NCBI GenBank assembly: GCA_031549285.1
Contig: JAVBPZ010000009.1
Location: 62,001-126,000 of the forward strand
Source: JAAYCI01 sp031549285
GTDB taxonomy: Bacteria; Bacillota; Clostridia; Oscillospirales; Ruminococcaceae
DNA length: 64,000 nt
Direction: 5' to 3'
The notes below the pieces were generated by a model. The model saw only the letters and a list, made by a program, of their open reading frames with translations. It ran no database searches and was not told the origin of the DNA. The position numbers and the translations under genes were made by a program. How positions within the stretch are numbered: the first letter of the stretch is position 1; every line of letters begins with the position of its first letter. Shown here piece after piece: positions 15,091 through 22,712 of this stretch.

Positions 15091-15120
15091 CAGTTTCCCT
15101 CCTTTCAAGGGCTTGTTATA

Positions 15121-15149
15121 ATGATACCGCCATTTCACGCTTGAAACAA
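15121..15149 (-). promoter_or_regulatory. Promoter of the cargo operon
   Basis: TTGTTT (15149-15144) and TATCAT (15126-15121), spaced by 17 nt on the minus strand, stand 31 nt before the HPr-like gene. Its -35 box overlaps that of the oppositely directed araC-type promoter, so one bound regulator could affect both. Confidence 0.55.
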
Positions 15150-15169
15150 TCACAATTTTGCCGTATACT
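15141..15169 (+). promoter_or_regulatory. Promoter of the AraC-type regulator
   Basis: TTGAAA (15141-15146) and TATACT (15164-15169) have the ideal 17-nt spacing and lie 30 nt before the start codon. The overlap of the two divergent -35 boxes at 15144-15146 is typical of an autoregulated regulator/target pair. Confidence 0.65.
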
Positions 15170-15199
15170 ATAATAAAACAGACAAAAGGGGCTTTGGAT

Positions 15200-16111
15200 A
15201 TGGCAGTAAAACCTTGTTCGCTTCGAATCGATATACGGCAGCATGAAATGGACAACCGTGGTACGCCCATGTTTCCGTGTGGGGGATATGTCACTGCCGT
15301 GGGCGACCATATTACAGGATGTATCCCGTGGCACTGGCACGAAGAAGTGGAAGTGATGGTGGTGACAAGCGGTGTCCTCACGCTGGATGTTCCTACACGC
15401 AGCATCACGGTAAAAGCAGGCGAGGCCGTATTTATAAATTCCAGCGTTCTGCATTCCGCGGTGCGCGCCGGAGATGCCGCTTGTGGGGTGAAGTCTTTTG
15501 TGTTTGACCCGCAGCTTGTGTTTGGCGCACTGGAAAACGCCATTGAGCAAAGATATGTACGTCCTTTACTAAACTGTCCCCAGCTTGGTATCATTCATTT
15601 GCACAACGAACCCGGATGGCACAACGACGCCATCAAGTGTATAGAGGAAGCATTTCGCCACTATCAGTCAGAAAATTTCGGCCATGAACTGTTGGTCAGG
15701 GACTATCTTTCAAAGCTGTGGTATTTGATTGTATCCAATTATCAAGAAGAACTAGAGCAGCACCAAAACGCCAAAAACATCGAAGCGATACGGGTAAAAG
15801 AAATGCTTGGTTACATCCACGCACATTACACGGAACCCATCAGTTTAAAAAACATCTCGAACGCGGCGTCCATCAGTGACCGCGAGAGTCTGCGTTGCTT
15901 TAACAAGGTGCTGGGTACGACCCCGATGAAGTATTTGCTTGGCTACCGGGTGTCGGTAGCCGCAGGGCTGCTTACGAACTCCAACCTGAATATCACCGAA
16001 ATATGCAAACAGTCCGGCTTTGAATCGCCCAGTTATTTTTCACTTAAATTTAAAGCACTTACCGATATGACGCCCAGCGAATACCGCCAACGTGGGAAAG
16101 GTGCGGCGTAA
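15200..16111 (+). CDS. AraC-family transcriptional regulator
   Basis: The 303-aa protein has an N-terminal cupin sensor domain (GCIPWHWHEEVEVMVVTSGVL, about residues 42-62, and SITVKAGEAVFINSSVLHSA) and a C-terminal double helix-turn-helix domain (about 200-300) with the signature ITEICKQSGFESPSYFSLKFK and TDMTPSEYRQ. This is the layout of activators that bind a small effector. I start at the ATG with AAAAGGGG upstream rather than an in-frame ATG 42 nt earlier, which overlaps the promoter -10. It is divergent from the HPr-like/MFS/VOC operon and is the likely controller of it. Confidence 0.9.
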   Translation: MAVKPCSLRIDIRQHEMDNRGTPMFPCGGYVTAVGDHITGCIPWHWHEEVEVMVVTSGVLTLDVPTRSITVKAGEAVFINSSVLHSAVRAGDAACGVKSFVFDPQLVFGALENAIEQRYVRPLLNCPQLGIIHLHNEPGWHNDAIKCIEEAFRHYQSENFGHELLVRDYLSKLWYLIVSNYQEELEQHQNAKNIEAIRVKEMLGYIHAHYTEPISLKNISNAASISDRESLRCFNKVLGTTPMKYLLGYRVSVAAGLLTNSNLNITEICKQSGFESPSYFSLKFKALTDMTPSEYRQRGKGAA

Positions 16112-16168
16112 CACAAAAGACATAGGTGCTATTAGGGCGCGGTAAAAAGAGTTGGCACGAATTTGAAT

Positions 16169-16206
16169 AATAAAAAAACACTTCACCTTTATGTGAAGTG
16201 TTTTTT
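16169..16206 (+). terminator. Intrinsic terminator after the AraC gene
   Basis: CACTTCAC (16179-16186) and GTGAAGTG (16193-16200) form the stem around CTTTAT, flanked by an A-tract and a T-tract. It is a good bidirectional terminator and closes the cargo block on its right. Confidence 0.8.
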
Positions 16207-16366
16207 ATTACAGCTAGTATCACCGGATTTGATTGTTAATCATAAAAATAAGCTACTTGCCATAAGTCTTTTCAACCGCTACAATTTGATATTTTTTGTT
16301 TATTTCCATTTTGCACAAGTTATACATCAATAGCACAAAAATAAAGCTCGAATTTTGTCGAATATG

Positions 16367-16399
16367 TGGATGGTACCATCCATCTAAAAGTGTTATACT
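16367..16399 (+). promoter_or_regulatory. Palindromic operator with -10 box before the RHH regulator
   Basis: A perfect 16-bp palindrome TGGATGGTACCATCCA (16367-16382) lies 11 nt upstream of TATACT (16394-16399), so it covers the -35 region of the promoter for the ribbon-helix-helix gene. Such proteins usually bind palindromes and repress themselves, so autoregulation is likely. Binding is inferred, not shown. Confidence 0.55.
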
Positions 16400-16432
16400 T
16401 ATTAGCAGAATAGGGAAAGGGGCACATTGCTT

Positions 16433-16663
16433 ATGTCTCGGCACGATTCGTTTAATAAAGATAATTATGATGATTTGCGCATCCGTGTTGAAAAAGGGAA
16501 AAAAGATAAAATCAAAGCTCATGCCGAAGCACACGACCATAGTCTGAATGGCTTTGTTGTTACGGCTGTAGATGAAAAGATGGAGCGGGATATTGAGCAA
16601 GACAAGGCTATTGGCACACAGCCTACTTCTCCTATATCCAACAATAAGAGGCCCGAAAAGTAG
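16433..16663 (+). CDS. Small ribbon-helix-helix (Arc-type) DNA-binding regulator
   Basis: The 76-aa product starts MSRHDSFNKDNYDDLRIRVE after an AAAGGGG site. An N-terminal beta-strand (DDLRIRVEKG) followed by two helices (KKDKIKAHAEAHDHSLNGFV and VTAVDEKMERDIEQD) is the pattern of Arc/MetJ-type regulators common on clostridial phages and plasmids. It would act as a dimer on a palindromic operator, and a perfect palindrome lies in its promoter. It could be the repressor of the mobile element or regulate the transposase behind it. Confidence 0.7.
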   Translation: MSRHDSFNKDNYDDLRIRVEKGKKDKIKAHAEAHDHSLNGFVVTAVDEKMERDIEQDKAIGTQPTSPISNNKRPEK

Positions 16664-16679
16664 CATTTAAGCTGCCCGT

Positions 16680-16732
16680 TGATGATTTATTGATACGGTA
16701 TAGTTACCCTATCCTTCATCAATAAATCATCA
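16680..16732 (+). other. Perfect 15-bp inverted repeat between regulator and transposase
   Basis: TGATGATTTATTGAT (16680-16694) and its exact complement (16718-16732) enclose a 23-nt loop. It begins 16 nt after the regulator stop. No U-tract follows, so it is either a weak terminator or a structural or recombination site. The AT-rich stem differs from the host base composition. Confidence 0.5.
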
Positions 16733-16885
16733 TAGCAGAGAGATAAATTGTGTACCATAGAACCGGTACGAGCAATTTGCGAGTACCTTAGTTAAGTTTT
16801 GTCAAAAATTACTGGAAGTAAGGCGCAAGATTGTCTTGTGTGCCTCTGGTTTTTTGCGGCCATTTTTAGAAAGGCGGGTGTATGT

Positions 16886-17917
16886 ATGAGCGGATACAAG
16901 CATATCAGTTTCAATGACAGGCTGAAAATTGATGTGATGTATAACAAGCTGCATTACAAGATACCCTATATTGCCGATACACTCGGTAAGCACTATTCCA
17001 CGATTTACAGGGAAATTAAAAGAGGGCTGTGCAAACAACTCGATTCAGAACTTCGAGAGTATACGGCCTATAGCAGTGACTTAGCACAAAAGGACTATGA
17101 CGAAAAAGCTGTATATAAAGGTGCTCCCCTGAAAATCGGCAAAGACCACGATTTGGCAAACTACATCGAGGACAAAATACTAAACTACCATTACAGCCCT
17201 GCGGCAGTGCTTGGTGAAATCAAAGCCAAAAACTTACACTTTGAAACCAGTATCAGCCACACGACACTGTACCGGTATATTGATTCCAGCCTATTCCTAC
17301 ATCTGACCAATAAAGATTTACCCATAGGCAAACGTAAACGGCGTAAATACAAAAAGGTAAAACGGATTAGCTTTTTGCAGCCGCTTTCTTTGAGCATAGA
17401 CGATAGACCCAAGGAGATAGAAACCCGGCAGGAGTTTGGACATTGGGAAATGGATACGGTTGTTGGCAAGGCTAAAGGGAAAAGCACCTGCCTGTTGGTA
17501 CTGACAGAGCGCACAACACGGCAAGAAATCGTGATGAAGATAAAGCAAAAAAGCGCTTTCGAAGTAGTTAAGGCGCTGGACAGCATAGAGAGGCGATATA
17601 AAAGCATCTTTTGCAAGGTGTTCAAGACCATTACCACCGACAACGGCAGCGAATTTGCAGACATTGAGGGCTTGCAGAAGCGATATAGAACAACGGTATT
17701 CAAGTGCCACCCCTATAGTAGCTGGGAACGCGGCAGCAACGAGAACGCCAACAAACTGATACGTCGCTTCATTCCAAAAGGTACTAATATCAGCCGGTAT
17801 ACAAATAAGCAGGTAGCAGAATTACAGGATTGGATGAACCACTACCCACGCAAGATATTGGACTACAGGTGCAGTGAACAGTTGTTCAATGCGGAATTGG
17901 CGAAACTGGTAGCATAG
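16886..17917 (+). CDS. IS30-family transposase
   Basis: The 343-aa protein has an N-terminal helix-turn-helix (LNDRL-type SFNDRLKIDVMYNK, then IADTLGKHYSTIYREIKRGL) and an integrase-core catalytic domain. The DDE residues lie in GHWEMDTVVGKAKG (first Asp), ITTDNGSEFAD (second Asp) and SWERGSNENANKLIRRFIPKG (Glu), an arrangement diagnostic for IS30 transposases. The start is the ATG after AAAGGCGGG. An in-frame ATG 87 nt upstream gives an unlikely Cys-rich extension. IS30-type transposases are carried by Spiroplasma filamentous phages, so this gene may be the phage's own integration enzyme. No separate IS30 inverted repeats tightly flanking only this gene were found. Confidence 0.92.
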   Translation: MSGYKHISFNDRLKIDVMYNKLHYKIPYIADTLGKHYSTIYREIKRGLCKQLDSELREYTAYSSDLAQKDYDEKAVYKGAPLKIGKDHDLANYIEDKILNYHYSPAAVLGEIKAKNLHFETSISHTTLYRYIDSSLFLHLTNKDLPIGKRKRRKYKKVKRISFLQPLSLSIDDRPKEIETRQEFGHWEMDTVVGKAKGKSTCLLVLTERTTRQEIVMKIKQKSAFEVVKALDSIERRYKSIFCKVFKTITTDNGSEFADIEGLQKRYRTTVFKCHPYSSWERGSNENANKLIRRFIPKGTNISRYTNKQVAELQDWMNHYPRKILDYRCSEQLFNAELAKLVA

Positions 17918-18008
17918 GTATAGCAGGTAAATAATAGCAAACAATAGACAGCAGATAACAGCGGGAACACTCGCTTTTATTTGCTGTCTCAATTTTTTTG
18001 AAAAAGCA

Positions 18009-18046
18009 CAGAAGCCCTTGATGGTTAACCATCAAGGGCTTCTGTC
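18009..18046 (+). other. 38-bp perfect palindrome near the right end
   Basis: The arms ACAGAAGCCCTTGATGG and CCATCAAGGGCTTCTGT meet through TTAA with no mismatch. No long U-tract follows. It lies between the transposase and the right end repeat, in non-coding DNA. A perfect long hairpin is reminiscent of the packaging signal of filamentous phages, and a terminator protecting the adjacent gene is the alternative. Confidence 0.55.
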
Positions 18047-18083
18047 TGTTCACTTTAGCACACTTTTTTCAATGTTCAAATTT

Positions 18084-18100
18084 CTTTGCACTATTAACTT
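18084..18100 (-). repeat. Right terminal inverted repeat of the element
   Basis: CTTTGCACTATTAACTT is the inverse of the left end sequences at 7221-7242, minus 6 nt. It lies exactly 3 nt (GAC) inside the right direct repeat, as the left one does (GGA). Confidence 0.65.
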
Positions 18101-18103
18101 GAC

Positions 18104-18124
18104 TTTTCAAATTTTTTGACCAGC
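18104..18124. repeat. Right 21-bp direct repeat (candidate attR)
   Basis: Exact copy of 7197-7217. Read on the minus strand it spells codons A-G-Q-K-I and the stop TGA of the glycosyltransferase gene, so integration kept that gene intact. Integrases often use gene 3' ends in this way. Confidence 0.75.
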
Positions 18125-19762
18125 CTGTGCCTCCTCGGCAAGGGCCTGAGGCTTCACGGCGGCGTCCCCGGTTTCCAAATGGATGTCCGGCGCATCCCCC
18201 GGGCTTTCCGCAGCAGGTTTTGCCCCGGGACGCGCCAGCGCAGGCCAGCCGGCCATCAACTGCTGCATACCAAAGGTGCCCGCCAAAATAAACATAGCAT
18301 AATAATTAATGAGATACCGCTGGCCGGCCTCCCACAGCAGCAGGAACAAAAACAAGCCAAAGATGGCGAGGTACGGCACGAACGCCGTATAGTCACGCCG
18401 CCGTGCCGCCAGCACCGCCCCCGCAATAATAAGTGCGAACAGCGCCACATAATAACCCTGGTTCAGCGTGTCGAACCAGGCGAAATGACGGCCGTTTTCA
18501 GACACCCCCTCCACCAGGAAGGTCTGGCGCATGGGCGAATCTGCCACCGCATGGGTATAGTCCAGGTTGCCGCTGCCGAAGCTGCGGACGGATTTTTGGT
18601 TCAAAAACACCAGGAATTTGCCGGGTGTATACGCACCCAAGCGCTCCTTCAGCGTAGCCATCGCCTGCGCTTGTTTTTCCTCCTGGGTGGGCCACTGCCA
18701 AATTAAATAGTTGTCATCCGGGTCGTGGGTGCCGTCCCGCACCAGCGCCATCATAATCCACGCGGTGAACGGCGTGGCGGCATCTTTTGCGATGTCTTCC
18801 TCCAGAAAATGCGCGTACATATAGCTGTTGAACAGCGCGCTGAACGCCGCGAAAAATGCCAGGAACAACCCCGCTGTTACCAGCAGTTTTTTCCAGTCCC
18901 CGCGCAGGAGGAAATCCACCAAAATAGCCACCAACGTAATAACCACCGAGTACTTTATTTTGGTACCAAAGCCCAGCCCCGCGCACAGCACCGCCGCTGC
19001 GGTCAGGCGGCCTTTCCAGGTTTGGGCGTCCCGCAGGCGCAGATAACAATACACCCCAAACGGCGCAAACAACATGGTAAGCATATCGGTGTAAAAAATG
19101 GAGATATAGCTCTGCAGCGGCAGGCACAGATACAGCAGCCCCAGCGCAAAGAACCCCCATTTCACGCCGAACAACCGCTTGCAGCACAGGTACACAAACA
19201 GATAGGTCAGCATGGTACACCCGGCAGTAAGCAGCGCGCCCACCAGATAGAAATTATCGAACCCAACCCGGTGGAACACCCGGAACACAAACTGCAGCAA
19301 TATGGTCAGCGGCATGTTGTTCGGGTATTTGTAAAAGTAATCCAGGTATGGGTCCTGGATGAAGCCGTTCACCGTGTAGTTCACCGCACCGGTGAAAATG
19401 CGTTCAAAATCGCGGGTGGGATAGGCCGCCACCTGCCAGTAGAAAAGCACTTGGGTTGCCGCCAGCAGCACAAAAAAGCCCCCCAGACACCATAGCTGCC
19501 GCTTTTGTAAAAAGCCTGCCGCCCGGCAGCACAGGCGATACAACCCGTAAAAAAGCCCCCCAAAACACAGCGCGCACAGCAGCACCCACAGCGGCGAATA
19601 TGAAAAGTGCATATTGAAAAAGACCACTTCTAAAAACAAAACACCAAACACCGCCGCAAACACCACAAAAAACACGCGGCAAACGCCGCCGGACACCCAC
19701 TGCCATTTTGCCAGCAGGGGCGATGTCTGCGATCCTGTTTTTGCATCCATTCTTTTTCTCAC
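18107..19762 (-). CDS. Polytopic membrane glycosyltransferase (GT39/ArnT-like)
   Basis: The 551-aa protein has about 11-13 hydrophobic spans. A first external loop carries YPTRDFERIF, whose acidic Asp-Glu pair near the start of the lumenal loop is the hallmark of polyprenyl-phosphate-sugar dependent GT-C enzymes. Such enzymes move sugars from lipid carriers to surface polymers or proteins. A soluble Ala/Pro-rich tail of about 45 residues follows the last span. The stop codon and last five codons lie in the right copy of the 21-bp repeat of the mobile element. The GTG start has an AGGA site nearby, and an ATG 12 nt later is the alternative. Confidence 0.75.
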   Translation of the reverse strand: MRKRMDAKTGSQTSPLLAKWQWVSGGVCRVFFVVFAAVFGVLFLEVVFFNMHFSYSPLWVLLCALCFGGLFYGLYRLCCRAAGFLQKRQLWCLGGFFVLLAATQVLFYWQVAAYPTRDFERIFTGAVNYTVNGFIQDPYLDYFYKYPNNMPLTILLQFVFRVFHRVGFDNFYLVGALLTAGCTMLTYLFVYLCCKRLFGVKWGFFALGLLYLCLPLQSYISIFYTDMLTMLFAPFGVYCYLRLRDAQTWKGRLTAAAVLCAGLGFGTKIKYSVVITLVAILVDFLLRGDWKKLLVTAGLFLAFFAAFSALFNSYMYAHFLEEDIAKDAATPFTAWIMMALVRDGTHDPDDNYLIWQWPTQEEKQAQAMATLKERLGAYTPGKFLVFLNQKSVRSFGSGNLDYTHAVADSPMRQTFLVEGVSENGRHFAWFDTLNQGYYVALFALIIAGAVLAARRRDYTAFVPYLAIFGLFLFLLLWEAGQRYLINYYAMFILAGTFGMQQLMAGWPALARPGAKPAAESPGDAPDIHLETGDAAVKPQALAEEAQAGQKI

Positions 19763-20042
19763 AGCCTTCCTGAGTTGACGGTGCGCCTTTGCATAGCCTG
19801 ACGCTGTTTTCCACCGCTACCCTGTCCTGTTTTTTGAAGGCGCCGCCCGGTGCCGCCTTGCCTTTATTGGCCGACGAAGCATGGGCTGCGTAGAAGCTTG
19901 CTTGTGTATAGCCGCGCACGAAGGCCCGGAATGGGTCCATGCCCGCAGCTTCACCCCCGGGATACAGCGTATAGCGGCCTCATGGCTGCCCGCGGGATAC
20001 GTGCCCAAAACGGCGTAGGGCGCCGCCCCGTGGTATCCCCAT

Positions 20043-21863
20043 TCATTTTTCCCGCTGGGCTTCCAGCTTTTGCGTATCCTCGGCCGCCGGAGTAATATAG
20101 GCTGTTTCGTAGTGGTCATACAACACCAAGCCCGGCGGCAAATCACCAGTTTTGCGCACATTCTTCACCGGGGTATAATCCACCGGGACCTTGGCACCAT
20201 TCCGCTGGCTGGAATGCAACACCGCCAGCAGTGCGGCCTCGTTTTTGGTCGCCGGGGGGATATCCCGGCCTTCGCTCATTACCACCACGTGGCTGCCGGG
20301 CGCGTTCTTCACATGAAACCACAGGTCTTTTCCACGCGCGGTTTTTAGGGTGATTTTTTCGTTTTGGGTGTTGTTGCGGCCTACCAAAATCAAAAAACCA
20401 TCACTGGAAGTATACCGCCAACACTCGGCCGGTTTTTGTTTCTTGTTCCGCTGTTTATAGTGCTTCAGGTACCCGGCGCCTTTCAGTTCGGCGCGCACTT
20501 CGCCCAGCGCCTCTTCCCCCCCGGCCTCGTCCACCTCGTACAGCACGGTGCCCAGATACTCTATTTCCTTTTCCCCGGCGGCCAGCAGCTCCGCCAACAT
20601 GCGCACCGCCGTCTGCTTCTTTTTATATTCCTTAAAATACCTCTGCGCATTTGCGCTGGCCGATAGGCGCGCATCCAGCGGAATGGTAACCTCTTCGCCG
20701 TCGTACCAGTTCATCAGGGTGACCGCTTTCCCGCCTTTCGGGATGGCATGCAGGTTCGCGGTCAGCACCTCGCCCCACACCCGCAGATGGTCGCTCTGCC
20801 GGCTCTGGGCCAGTTCCTCCGTACGGGCGGCCTGTTTGCGCACCGCGCGCTCGTACAGGTTTTGCACCGTGCGGCGCAGGTCTTTGGATTTTTGCCGCAG
20901 GCGCTCTACCTTGTCCTTTTGGGCATAGTATCCCTCTAACAAGGTGGAAAAACTGGGGTATTCTTCCAGCACGCACGCCGGCAGATACTGGTACAGCGGC
21001 GTGAAGCTAAACTCCACCGGGGCCCCTTCCGCCGTACGCACCAGGGTCGGCACGCCGCCGGCAGCATAATCCGCCTGAATCGCCTCCACGGCGCCTTCCA
21101 GTGCGGCCAGTTCCGCTGTGGTCAATGTATCCGCCGGTTTTTCCTCCGCGCCAAACGCGCGGAAAGCCGCCTCCCGCAGCACCACCGGCCCCACCCCGGC
21201 CAGCAGCTTTTGCAGCGCGGGGGCCGGCGCTACCGGCAGCGTTTGCAGCCCGGTGCGCAGGGTGGCAAACGACACCGTAAGGAAATCTGCCCTGCCCTGC
21301 CGCGGCGGCAGGGTATACGGCAGGCCCGGCAACAGCTGCCGAACGTCGGAAGCATCATAGTCCACCCGTTTCAGGGCGTCGACAATTTTTCCCGGCTTGG
21401 CATCTGGGTTTACCCCAGCAGAACGGTTCGCCACGGCTGCCGCAGTTGCATCGGCCGCGCCATACGCTATCAGCACCAGGTTGCAGTACCGGCCCATCAG
21501 TTCCGCCGCCAGCGTGTTGTGCACCAAATCGCCCATTTCGTTGGTGCACAGAAAATCGAAAAAGAGGATGCGTTCCCCGGGCGGCGTGTACACGTCCAGC
21601 AGCCGCCCGCCGGACAAATGCTTTCGCAGCAGCATGCAAAAAGACGGCGGCACCGCCGGGTTTTCAAAGGTTTCCTCGGTCAGGCATACCCGTGCCGACC
21701 CCGAACGCGCCACCAACAGCAAACGAAACCCGCGGGTACGGCTGCGCAGGGCAAGCAGCACTTCGTCGCGGGCCGGCTGGGTAATTTTATCAATGCGAAC
21801 ATCGCACAAATCGCGTTTCAGTTCGGCGGCAACCAGCGCCAGGGTGGCGGCATCCAAAGCCAT
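20043..21863 (-). CDS. rqcH: Ribosome quality control protein RqcH (NFACT family)
   Basis: RqcH binds stalled 50S-peptidyl-tRNA complexes and recruits tRNA-Ala to add C-terminal alanine tails. The 606-aa protein has an NFACT-N domain (MALDAATLALVAAELKRDLC, with the conserved D-R dipeptide context in LCDVRIDKITQPARDEV), a long coiled coil (about residues 300-360, KDKVERLRQKSKDLRRTVQN) and the NFACT-R domain (SSDGFLILVGRNNTQNEKITLK, DLWFHVKNAPGSHVVV). It was formerly annotated as a fibronectin-binding protein. A gap of about 280 nt without recognisable features separates it from the downstream membrane gene. Confidence 0.92.
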   Translation of the reverse strand: MALDAATLALVAAELKRDLCDVRIDKITQPARDEVLLALRSRTRGFRLLLVARSGSARVCLTEETFENPAVPPSFCMLLRKHLSGGRLLDVYTPPGERILFFDFLCTNEMGDLVHNTLAAELMGRYCNLVLIAYGAADATAAAVANRSAGVNPDAKPGKIVDALKRVDYDASDVRQLLPGLPYTLPPRQGRADFLTVSFATLRTGLQTLPVAPAPALQKLLAGVGPVVLREAAFRAFGAEEKPADTLTTAELAALEGAVEAIQADYAAGGVPTLVRTAEGAPVEFSFTPLYQYLPACVLEEYPSFSTLLEGYYAQKDKVERLRQKSKDLRRTVQNLYERAVRKQAARTEELAQSRQSDHLRVWGEVLTANLHAIPKGGKAVTLMNWYDGEEVTIPLDARLSASANAQRYFKEYKKKQTAVRMLAELLAAGEKEIEYLGTVLYEVDEAGGEEALGEVRAELKGAGYLKHYKQRNKKQKPAECWRYTSSDGFLILVGRNNTQNEKITLKTARGKDLWFHVKNAPGSHVVVMSEGRDIPPATKNEAALLAVLHSSQRNGAKVPVDYTPVKNVRKTGDLPPGLVLYDHYETAYITPAAEDTQKLEAQREK

Positions 21864-21950
21864 GGGGCTCTCCTTTGTTTCACATAACAGGGCGTCAACG
21901 GCGGTTTCAGCCGGTTCCTATTACCGCATGGTACAAAAAACAGTTGTGTT

Positions 21951-22712
21951 TTATGTCTTGGAAATCGGTTCCAGATAGGCGAATGGATCTTTATTCCGGC
22001 GGCTGGCGCGCACCTTCACGTCCGGGAACCGCGTAGCCAGCCGGTCGGCCAACACCGGCACAATGGGAAACTCGGTGGAAAAATGCCCCGCCAGCACCAG
22101 CGACAAGCCACCGGCCGCGGCGTCGATGGCATCGTGGTGGTCGGCCTCGCCGGTCAGCAGGCAATCTGCACCGACGGCCAGCGCCGCCTCCACCAGGCTG
22201 CCGCCGGACCCGCCCAGCACCGCCAATGTATTTACCGGGCGCCCAGCATCCACCATGCGCACATGCGCGGAAAAGCGGCTGGCGCATATCTGTGCTATTT
22301 CGCCCGCGGTCACCGGCGCTTTCAGCCGGCCAATGCGCCCTACATTCGCGAACGGCACCGGATCCACCACGCCAAAAATGGCGGCCAGCAGGTCGTTTAC
22401 CCCACCGGCTGCCGCGTCCAGGTTGGAGTGCGCACAGATGGCGGAGATTCCCTTTTTAATCAGTTTGTACACCACGTCGTTGCGGGAAATGCTGCGCAAC
22501 GGATGAAAAATGACCGGGTGGTGCGCCACAATCAGCCCGCAGCCTTTCGCGTCGGCCTCCAGCACCACCTCGTCGGTAATGTCCAGCGCCACCAGCACGC
22601 TGGTAACATCACCGCCGCAGTCCACCAGCGTACCCACGTTGTCCCAGTCCTCGGCCAGCTCCCGCGGGGCTATTTCTTCCACTGCACGGGCAAATTCTTT
22701 CACGGCAGGCAT
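21951..22712 (-). CDS. Nif3-like dinuclear metal centre protein (YqfO type)
   Basis: The 253-aa protein has EDWDNVGTLVD near the N-terminus, LIVAHHPVIFHPLRS with metal-binding His residues (about residues 60-74) and the late H-x-x-x-E type segment GHFSTEFPIVPVLADRL. The family (GTP cyclohydrolase I type 2 / NIF3) binds two metals, and its cellular role is not settled. It overlaps the upstream trmK by 13 nt. The trmK-nif3 pair is common in Firmicutes. Confidence 0.92.
   Translation of the reverse strand: MPAVKEFARAVEEIAPRELAEDWDNVGTLVDCGGDVTSVLVALDITDEVVLEADAKGCGLIVAHHPVIFHPLRSISRNDVVYKLIKKGISAICAHSNLDAAAGGVNDLLAAIFGVVDPVPFANVGRIGRLKAPVTAGEIAQICASRFSAHVRMVDAGRPVNTLAVLGGSGGSLVEAALAVGADCLLTGEADHHDAIDAAAGGLSLVLAGHFSTEFPIVPVLADRLATRFPDVKVRASRRNKDPFAYLEPISKT

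Larger units (their letters stand above)
7197..18124. mobile_element. Integrated inovirus-type element with cargo and IS30-family transposase
   Basis: The unit lies between two copies of a 21-bp repeat. Three nt inside each copy are imperfect inverted ends: AAGTTAAT followed by AGTGCAAAG. The left end has 6 extra nt (ACAATA) between the two blocks, and the right end (CTTTGCACTATTAACTT on the plus strand, 18084-18100) has none. Contents are a filamentous phage module (replication, coat, adsorption, assembly ATPase), a cargo block (VOC, MFS, HPr-like, AraC), a ribbon-helix-helix regulator and a transposase. Base composition is lower in GC than the host on both sides, most clearly in 16.1-18.1 kb. 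No tyrosine or serine integrase is present. Whether all parts move as one unit is an inference from the shared ends. Confidence 0.75.
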
